Assembly (NCBI GenBank): GCA_023525975.1
Contig: CM042029.1
Location: 86,100,849 to 86,164,848 of the forward strand
Direction: 5' to 3'
DNA length: 64,000 nt
From: Smallanthus sonchifolius
Lineage: Eukaryota > Streptophyta > Magnoliopsida > Asterales > Asteraceae
Part shown: one piece after another, positions 56,852 through 64,000 of the stretch
Layout of the letters: each line of letters starts with the position of its first letter
How positions within the stretch are numbered: the first letter of the stretch is position 1
The notes under the pieces: generated by a model
Told to the model about the DNA's origin: nothing
Database searches by the model: none
What the model saw: the letters and a program-made list of their open reading frames with translations, nothing else
Position numbers and translations under genes: made by a program

Positions 56852-59800
56852 TCAAAGTTTAGTAACGGTAATACGTAGAAGTCCGTCCCTGCACAAGTAT
56901 TATTCTATCAACTTTAGGGAAGGCCATAGGTTAAGTTATATGTTTGACATGTGTAATGGGTAACATCAAACAAATTAGCTAAAAAGAAAAACGGGTCAAC
57001 CAAGTCAAATGTTATCTAAAGTGTAACTTAATGCATAAAACCTCTCAAATCATTTTACCTAAAATTTTAGATTATTATTGAAATAGTATAAGTTTTATAA
57101 TTCTATTTGATGCACTAATTGTATAAAGAAGTATAATTCTAGACAAAAAGTGTTCTACTTGACCCGTTTTTCCCTGAACATGTATTCACTTGTTACTCAA
57201 CTGACCTGACGCACTTAAAATTTTATATTATAACTAAAATAATACAAGTTTTACAATTCTACCTGACACACTAATTGTTTAAAGAAATATAATTCTAGAT
57301 AAAAAGTGTTCTGTTCGACCCGTTTTCACTAAACCCGTATTCACTTGTTACTCAACCAGCCTGACCCACTTAAAATTTTAGATTGTTACTGAAATAATAT
57401 AAGTTTTATAATTCTGACACACTAGTTTAAAGAAATATTATTCTAGACAAAAAAGTGTTTAGTATTCTGATCAACCCATTTTCCCTAAACCAGTATTCAC
57501 TTGTTACTCAACCGGCCCGACCCACTTAAAATTTTAGATTATTTTTTAAATAATACAAGTTTTATAATTCTATCTGATACACTAATTGTTTAGAGAATAT
57601 AATTCTAGACAGATAGTATTCTGCTCGACCCGTTTTCCCTGAACCCATTCACTTGTTACTCAACCGGCCCGACCCACATAGAATTTTAGATTATTACTGA
57701 AATAATACAAGTTTTATAATTCTATCCGACACACTAAATGTTTAAAGAAATGTAATTCTAGACAAATAGTGTTCTGCTCGACCCGTTTCCCTGACCCGTA
57801 TTCACTTGTTACTCAACCGGCCCGACACAGAAAGAATTTAAGGTGCCGACTTACAAAAATTCAGCTGAAACAGAATCTGGGTTCACGCCTACGGGTAATG
57901 GCCACTTGATTTCAAACGATCCTTCTAAAATCTCCTTTTTGTAATATGAAGAGTTTGCACAATCACTTAAATAGCAGGCTGTAGTCTTCCCCTTGGTTGT
58001 TTGCACAGTCAGACTATCAACAATTTTGTCAGTGATCATTAGGAACTTAGAAGAGTTGGCATTTTCGACCCGTTAACTTAATGGGTCAGCTTGGGTTGTG
58101 TTTATCTCAAACGGGTCAAATCAATAAATTAAGCTAAAAAGGGGAAGATTATCATTTATTCAAAAAATAGGACTATTATTGTAAATCTGTAATAAAATTG
58201 TTTTTTGTGATTATAAATTAACACATAAGTTATTTTTGAAAAATTGACATAAAAAAAATTGCGGGTCAACCCAAACGGCTCCTTCCAACCCAAACCCATT
58301 TTGACCCATTACAAAAGTTTGTAATAACATTGTTTTTGTAATTACAAATTAACACATCAGTTATTTCTACATTTTCTTTGAAAATTTGACCAAAAAAATT
58401 ACGGGTCAACCCAACTCGAATTAAGAAAATGGCCCCTTCTAACTAAACCCATTTTGACCTGTTACACAAAGTTTGTAATAATAATGCTTTTGTAATTATA
58501 AATTAACACATCAGTTATTTCAACATTTTCTTTGAAAATTTTACCAAAAAAAATCGAATTAAGAAAATGGCCCCTTCTAACCTAAACCCATTTTGACCCG
58601 TTACACAAAGTTTGTAATAACATTGTCTTTGTAATTATAAATTAACGCATCAATTATTTCTACATTTTCTTTGAAAATTTGACAAAACAAAAAAAAGCGG
58701 GGGGTCAACCCAACTCGAATTAAGAAAATGGCCCCTTCTAACCTAAACCCATTTTGACCCGTTACACAAAGTTTGTAATAACATTGTTTTTGTAATTATA
58801 GAGTAACACATCAGTTATTTCTACATTTTCTTTGAAAAATTGACGAAAAAAAAATAAGTTTGCGGGTCAACACAACTAGAATTAAGAAAACGGCCCTTCT
58901 AACCCAAACCCATTTTGACCCGTTACACAAATTTTATAGAAATAATCTTACTTTGTATTATCAACTTCAACTCTTATCTCATCCATACTAACCCCTGGCA
59001 GTTGTATTAGCAGAACATATTTTCCTCCAGATTCTGAAATGTCCATCCTCGGGCATCGCTTTTTCTCTAATCCTGTAAAATGCACTCAAATTTTGCCAAA
59101 AATAAATAACAAATAAATAAAGTTTCGGTGTACAAAATTCAATGGAATGAAGTTGTTGCTGCTGTGTCAAAGTTTAATTACCGAGACATTTAGTAGCACG
59201 TGTGTTGTTCTTGTTGCTGATTTTCATCGGTACCTCTCTTTCTATGGTTGTTCTGGAAAATGTAGGTGGTTGTAATGAAGGTAGCGCGTAATCTTCGACG
59301 TATTGAATGTTTCTAACTTTTGGAACATTGGAATTGATACTGGCTGGTTGAGAAAACAAGGGTGTTGTCACAAGTTCAGATGACAGGTCTTTTTGGGAAT
59401 GAGTTGACTTTAAAGTCAAACTTGATTGGTCAAAACAATCCTGTCAAAGAAATGGTGAATGTTAATTTGCTTAATCTGAATGCAGAGGTACTGTTTATAA
59501 GTTAGGGTTGATATGGATATTGTTGAGAAACATTTTCACTTCCCATCATTGTTTGCAGAACCCGAATCCGACGGGTAAAAACTTGATGATATGGGACAGG
59601 TATTCAGATTTGGGATTGGGTATGAGATTTGTTTTAAAATTTTCACGGGTTTGGGATGGGTATGGCATCAAGTGATACCTGCCTGATTACCTGAGCCCGT
59701 TTACCCATATCAAAATCGAATATATAAATGTATTATATAATTTTAAAGAATATAATAAATAGCATGTTAAAGTTGTTAGAAACTTGAAGTTATTAAAATT

Positions 59801-61387
59801 ATAGAACTTTTAGGAGTGTAGTTGAGTATATGATATTTCAAGTTAGTTTTTTAGGAGAGTTTAGGATCGGGTTTCAGGTCATTGACATCCCAACGGGTAA
59901 ATATTAACCACATAAGACCATATATGGGTATACCCGATACCCGCTGACCCAATCGGTAAGGAGTAACAGGTACTTGACGAGTATGAGACTGGGATTACCA
60001 ATACCCGTCCCATACCCATTCCATAGCCATCCCTAGTCTATTTGTGGGGCCACTACTTAATCGACGTTTGACTTTCATTGACCAGGACCTGTTCGGTTGA
60101 AGTTGGCCTCATGAAACAACCTTGGGACTTTGAATCCTGTCTGGCAAAATGCATAATATTATCACATCTCCTCTTGATAGAGGTTAAACCGCCACTGCAA
60201 TTCTGAGACGAAAAAAGCAACCAAACGAGCAAAGTTTATATGATATACAAACATTCAGCAAGCGAACGAAGGATCAGGGCTCGGGCCATATAACCATTAA
60301 TTAAAGTTACAATATTTTCAAATGAAGGCATTCAATCTATCACTAATAAGGAGTAGATTTATATCATATTAGTTGTTAGATTGACCATGGAACAAATAGC
60401 ATCTTTCAAAATGGAATATGATAATCATATAGATATACTATCTACATCATAGGGGTGGCAATTCCTGCATCGTCCCGAAACAGGACACCAGAGTAATCAG
60501 GTTTTGGGTTGTTATGTCTAAAATTTTAATAAACACGTTGTTTTCGGGTTAACCTATTTATCCCGTTTAATTAAAAGTGTTGTGTTCCGGTTGACCTGTT
60601 AAGCACGTTTACTTAAACAAAACAGGTCAAATTATGAATCATTCAAAACTGGAATATAAAATTAAAAAAAATTATAAGGTCAACCCGCCAACCCGTTTGA
60701 CTCGTTTACATAAACAGGTTACACACGAGTTAAGGTGTGTCCAGTTTGGGTTTAATATCTTAGACACAAATAAATATATGAGCCCTGTTCGGGTTACCAG
60801 TTCAAACTACCAACCCGAAACCCACCAACCAGACACGATTGACACCCTAAACAATAAATTCTCTTCTATGATATAATATAACATCCATATAAACACACTA
60901 TCTATACTACCTATTTATATATTCACATTGTTCCATTTTGACGAGTATATATGTTAATACATTATATTATATTTTATTCAACCAGTTTAATGCACGGATT
61001 TATTCAACCCGTGTATTATACTGGTTTTAAAAACATAAACTTTTTATTATTTTTATTACTAAGTATATAACATTACATTTATTCAACCCGTCACTGGATT
61101 CTAACCTAGTTGATTTTATATATACTAAATTTAACCTGGATATAATAGTCTGTTGAAATGATATAATTCATCAAATCTAACAACACAAATTCATATGTAA
61201 TCAATCAATTTAACGCAGTATGAGAGAAGATTACCAGAGGGAAGACACGACTTACAACTGCGGTGGCGGAGATGTTATCGGCGGCAGAGAAGTGAGCGCC
61301 GATCATCTCAACTCGCCGTCTCGCCGTTTCACTCGCCATATCCGTGCACACTGCTGCTGCTGCTTCAGTGAATGTGAAGCTCACCAT
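56852..61387 (-). CDS. HSP20-like protein with alpha-crystallin domain
   Basis: Six exons: 61387-61256, 60202-60089, 59440-59182, 59072-58952, 58045-57855, 56888-56852, about 284 aa. The N-terminus is MVSFTFTEAAAAVCTDMA; a low-complexity Ser/Thr/Pro linker follows. The C-terminal 120 residues are an alpha-crystallin-type fold: PRMDISESGGKYVLLIQLPG, VSMDEIRVEV, then YKKEILEGSFEIKWPLPVG and SVSAEFLDGLLRITVTKL, matching the sHSP LPG and GLL-T-P-type motifs (the usual final P is T). Exons 1-4 and 5-6 join in frame. At exon 4/5, GT-AG splicing (58951 to 58046) gives a shift and early stop; keeping the G at 58046 would give the expected K-FLMITDK. Related nuclear sHSP-like proteins include IDM2-type factors, but I cannot assign this one. 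Function unknown. Confidence 0.8.
57040..57830. repeat. Five-copy ~154-bp tandem array in HSP20-like intron 5
   Basis: CTTGTTACTCAAC recurs at about 57190, 57344, 57500, 57652 and 57804. Each unit also has TAATACAAGTTTTATAATTC and AATATAATTCTAGAC. Units differ by small indels and substitutions. Confidence 0.88.
58180..58930. repeat. Five-copy ~150-bp tandem array in HSP20-like intron 4
   Basis: GTTTGTAATAA recurs at about 58318, 58472, 58611 and 58772. A diverged copy is at each end. The shared context is CCCATTTTGACCCGTTACAC before it and TTATAAATTAACACATCAG after it. Spacing is 139-161 bp. Confidence 0.85.
59441..60088 (-). other. HSP20-like intron 2 with a degraded TIR element
   Basis: About 59503-60033 is a repeat with TAGGGTTGATATGGATA at one end and CATAGCCATCCCTA at the other. 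The interior is rich in GGGTATGGG/CCCATACCC words. No clean target duplication; probably an old hAT MITE. Confidence 0.45.
60203..61255 (-). other. HSP20-like intron 1
   Basis: 1.05 kb. Near 60451-60850 a repeat starts AGGGGTGGCAATTCCTG and ends CGATTGACACCCTA, hAT-like ends without matching flanks. The rest is AT-rich. Confidence 0.45.
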
Positions 61388-61650
61388 TTTAAATGGTTAT
61401 CGTTGGAGACAAATAATGGGTTTTTTTATGGGTTGGCATACAACAACGTGTCCATTGTCCAATGCCGAATTTTTATCAAAGATATTTTGTGTTTTTTTTT
61501 AATCAAAAAATCGGGTTTTGGATCCAAACCGGATTAAAAACTGAACCGATATTAAAACCAGTTAGTGAAACCATTATCAGATTAGTCGGTTTGGGTGATA
61601 GAAGTTGGAAACCGGTTAGGTATTGGATTGTAGATCTTAATATTTTTAAG

Positions 61651-62435
61651 GTCTGTTTGGTATTAGTTAATGGAATGAACAAAGTAATGGAATGGACGAA
61701 TGAATGAAATTGGAAAAGGAAAAAAATGGACCATTACCATTCCCTAGTCATGTTTGGTTATCTTATGAGAATGAAATAAATCATTACTTCGTGTTGTTTG
61801 GTAGACAGGAAATATTTTATGAAAAATAAATCATTACTTCGTGTTGTTCGGGTCATGGGTCGGGGCATAGGTTGGGTCACAGCACGGGTGATGGTTCGGG
61901 CTTTAGGACCGGTCATGGTTCATGTCATGTGTACGTGCATGGGTCAGTTCTGGGTCGAGTCAAGTGTCGAGTCAAGGTTGGTCCATGGTTCGGGTCATGG
62001 GTCAGGTCACGGGACAGGTCATGGTTCGAGTCATGGGTCGGTCCTTGGTTAGGGTGATGGTTCGGGCCTAGGAACGGGTCATGGTTCATGTCATGGGTAT
62101 GTGCATGGGTCGGGTCAAGTCACGGGTCGAGTCATGGTTTGTCCATGGGTCGGGTCAATGGATGGGTCATGGTTCGAGTCATGGGTCGGTCCTTGGTTCT
62201 AGTCATTGGTCGGATCATGGTCCGATTATTAATTAAACAAAATAATATCATTTCTTAAAAGAATGAAAAAAAACACACATATTCCCCAATGAATGAAAAT
62301 CATTAAAAATGAAAGAATCATATTTCTTATGTAATGATCCATTCAATTACTATGTGATACCAAACATGTTTTATCTATTCCAACGTAATGACTCATTCCA
62401 TTCTACCCTCTATACCAAACACTACATTAGTCACA
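61651..62435. mobile_element. Probable TIR element carrying a minisatellite
   Basis: The left end GTCTGTTTGGTATTAGTTAA and the inverted right end GTAGTGTTTGGTATAGAGGG, each followed by GGAATGA-type words, suggest terminal inverted repeats. The element sits between the HSP20-like and HSF promoters. Target duplication not resolved. Confidence 0.45.
61850..62222. repeat. GGGTCATGG minisatellite
   Basis: Degenerate tandem repeat of GGGTCATGGTTCGGGTCATG-like words, about 370 bp, all in one orientation. It stands out from the AT-rich flanks by its G content and almost complete lack of A runs. Confidence 0.88.
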
Positions 62436-62550
62436 AATTTACAACCAAATATATAAATGTGTATAAACTAATCACGTTTAAACTATATTATATAACTTTA
62501 TACTTATTTTTATTTTAAATTTTTGCCCAATTAATTTAACCTATTACATA

Positions 62551-62840
62551 AAACACACTGTAAAAAAAACTAAGTATAAAATTAACCAGGTTAAATATAT
62601 ATTTAGTGACGAAGCTTGAAGAAAAACACAGTGTAAAAAAAATCTAAGTATAAAACACACTGTAAAAAAAACTAAGTATAAAATTAACCAGGTTAAATAT
62701 ATATTCAGTGACGAAACTTAAAGAAAAACGCAGTGTAAAAAAACTAAGTATAAAACACAATGTAAAAAAAACCAAGTATAAAATTAACCAGGTTAAATAT
62801 ATATTCAGTGACGAAGCTTGAAGAAAAACGTAGGGAGGCG
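62551..62840. repeat. Three-copy ~101-bp tandem repeat
   Basis: ATTAACCAGGTTAAATATAT recurs at 62581, 62683 and 62783. Each copy is preceded by CTGTAAAAAAAACTAAGTAT and followed by AGTGACGAAGCTTGAAG. Confidence 0.92.
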
Positions 62841-63340
62841 GAATATTTTTTTTCCTATAAGAGGGGGCCGGAACTATAAATTTTCGGACGAATATGTATA
62901 AATTAACACCACTGAGCGAAAAATCGTCAAAATTCATATAAATTAACACTATTGAAGCGAAAAATCAGGGGGGGGTTCACTATACTTCTCTGAATATATT
63001 AACTTGAGCATAATCGGTTATCAAATGTGTTCACGAATTCAACAACTTACCTGAAACCGTTTGTACTAAACTAAATTCAAACTCATGAAACTCATACAAA
63101 AGTGCGTACCCGATACTTGACTTAGCTTCCCCATTTACATAAGGTCACTGAAGGAGCCGAATCATTTCACAATCTAACGTTCACACCTTACTCTATATTT
63201 GATAAAGGAGACTATTTTCATGGCTCGAACCCGTAATCTCACAAATCTCATATGTTAAATTTACATGGAGTCCCTCACACGGTATATTTTAAATTTTACC
63301 TAGGATTATACTAAAACTAACCGTTGTACATCATCAATGG
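62841..63340. other. Spacer upstream of the HSF gene
   Basis: Starts with a repeat related to 47060-47150 (ACTATAAATTTTCGGACGA), then unique DNA that should hold the HSF promoter. I looked for paired GAA/TTC heat-shock elements and did not find a convincing one. Confidence 0.35.
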
Positions 63341-63585
63341 CAGGTAATGATCATCATTACACGAGACAGATGGCGGCGGTGGCGGCTTCTTAAAGTCCAC
63401 CTCTGTTTCTGCCTACTTCCATTTTTTCCAAATCAGACCCAATATCATAATTTATCGTCTCATCACAAACCCCCTTTTCTCCATTTTCCTGAAAATCAAA
63501 CACACACTTTCACCTTCAGATCAAACAACAGCTTTTCTAACTTCAAAGTCAACTCTGTCATCTTCTTCCCCAATTGCGGTCAAAG

Positions 63586-63855
63586 GTAAACACTTTCTTC
63601 GATCTAACCCCGTATTCTTACACTTTCGTGAAATTAAAGAGTTGGAGATCGTTGTGTCATGTTTTAATTTCATTTTCCGAAGATATTCACGTCCAATTTT
63701 AAATGCCCTAGGTTGTGTTTCGTACTTCTTTTTAATTTATAATCCCCCAATTGTTAAATTTCGTGAGGGTATTTACAAATTGGTGTTTGATTTCATGGAA
63801 ATTGGATCATTAACTGTGAAATATCTTGTGATTGATGCTGATTTGGATTTTGTAG
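63586..63855 (+). other. 5'UTR intron of the HSF gene
   Basis: Donor CAAAG/GTAAAC at 63585/63586; acceptor TTTTGTAG/ATTG at 63855/63856. T-rich 270-bp interval with no in-frame ATG continuing into the HSF frame. The upstream exon (about 63400-63585) is a C/T-rich leader. Confidence 0.6.
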
Positions 63856-63870
63856 ATTGAAGATATTTTT

Positions 63871-63879
63871 ATGTTGTGA
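63871..63879 (+). promoter_or_regulatory. Two-codon uORF overlapping the HSF start
   Basis: ATG TTG TGA lies directly before the HSF ATG; the A of the TGA is the A of the HSF start (TGATG). The uATG context is poor (T at -3, T at +4), while the HSF start has G at -3 and G at +4. Confidence 0.55.
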
Positions 63880-64000
63880 TGGATGGTTCACAAGGGGGTT
63901 CAAATTCATCACCACCATTTCTGAATAAAACATATGAAATGGTGGATGATCCTTTGACAGATCATGTTGTTTCTTGGAGTCATACTGGGAGTAGTTTTGT
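63879..64000 (+). CDS. Class A heat-shock transcription factor, 5' part
   Basis: The first 40 codons are present before the window ends. After a short MDGSQGGSNSS leader the frame gives PPFLNKTYEMVDDPLTD and VVSWSHTGSSFV, the start of the winged-helix HSF DNA-binding domain, which binds nGAAn repeats as a trimer in the nucleus. The PPFL-KTYEMVDD opening with this short N-terminus fits class A factors of the A4/A8 kind; the remaining domain, the oligomerisation region and the C-terminal motifs lie outside. The start was chosen because it is the first ATG in frame after the leader intron and has a strong context. Confidence 0.92.
   Translation, partial: MDGSQGGSNSSPPFLNKTYEMVDDPLTDHVVSWSHTGSSF

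Noticed and set aside
61798..62052. Open frame with Gly-His-Ser repeats (GSGHGSGHG)
   Set aside because: It is a by-product of the GGGTCATGG minisatellite; several frames are open for the same reason and no start context or splice structure supports a gene.

Overview
This is a plant nuclear window, almost certainly eudicot and probably Asteraceae-like. The genes have many short GT-AG introns, the intergenic DNA is AT-rich, and most of the space between and inside genes is transposon debris. The family assignment is inference from the flavour of the repeats; nothing here fixes the species.

Four host genes can be reconstructed exon by exon. (1) 2714-8157, minus: a complete 10-exon peroxisomal polyamine oxidase of the PAO2/PAO3 type, 492 aa, ending in the PTS1 tripeptide SRL, with two apparent GC-AG introns and an overlapping upstream ORF. 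(2) 19832-30483, minus: a complete 23-exon LRR-malectin receptor kinase of subfamily VIII-2, 984 aa, built mostly of one-LRR exons of 72 bp. (3) 56852-61387, minus: a six-exon HSP20-like alpha-crystallin-domain protein of about 284 aa. Its exon 4/5 junction does not keep frame with ordinary GT-AG splicing. (4) 63879-64000, plus: the 5' end of a class A heat-shock transcription factor, cut by the window edge, with a 5'UTR intron and a two-codon upstream ORF. A fifth gene, a RABC (Rab18-like) GTPase, is a pseudogene at 9788-14065. It was cut inside exon 2 by an LTR insertion that left a 5-bp target duplication.

Layout: 1-2300 LINE and Ty3/gypsy relics; 2.7-8.6 kb PAO with two MITEs in intron 1; 9.8-17.5 kb Rab pseudogene with two head-to-head related LTRs and Helitron termini; 17.5-19.8 kb repeats; 19.8-30.5 kb receptor kinase; 30.8-33.0 kb LINE, Helitron, SINE and hAT insertions; 34.3-38.8 kb a MULE; 38.8-43.1 kb a second TIR element with a solo LTR nested inside it; 43-54 kb gene-poor, AT-rich DNA with a 0.7 kb minisatellite; 54.3-56.3 kb another solo LTR; 56.8-61.4 kb HSP20-like gene; 61.6-62.9 kb repeats; 63.4 kb to the end, HSF.

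The most unusual object is the MULE at 34301-38820. Its FAR1/MuDR-type transposase is decayed, with a nonsense codon, a frameshift and a lost C-terminus. On the same strand it carries an undamaged 438-codon GC-rich ORF resembling the ATHILA ORF-1 family. The element also has three clusters of short palindromes built on TATACG half-sites, at its two ends and between the two genes. This looks like a two-gene, non-long-TIR MULE with a structured binding-site array, and it is the best candidate here for something undescribed. The host genes are unrelated in function: polyamine catabolism, cell-surface signalling, chaperone-like protein, heat-shock regulation.
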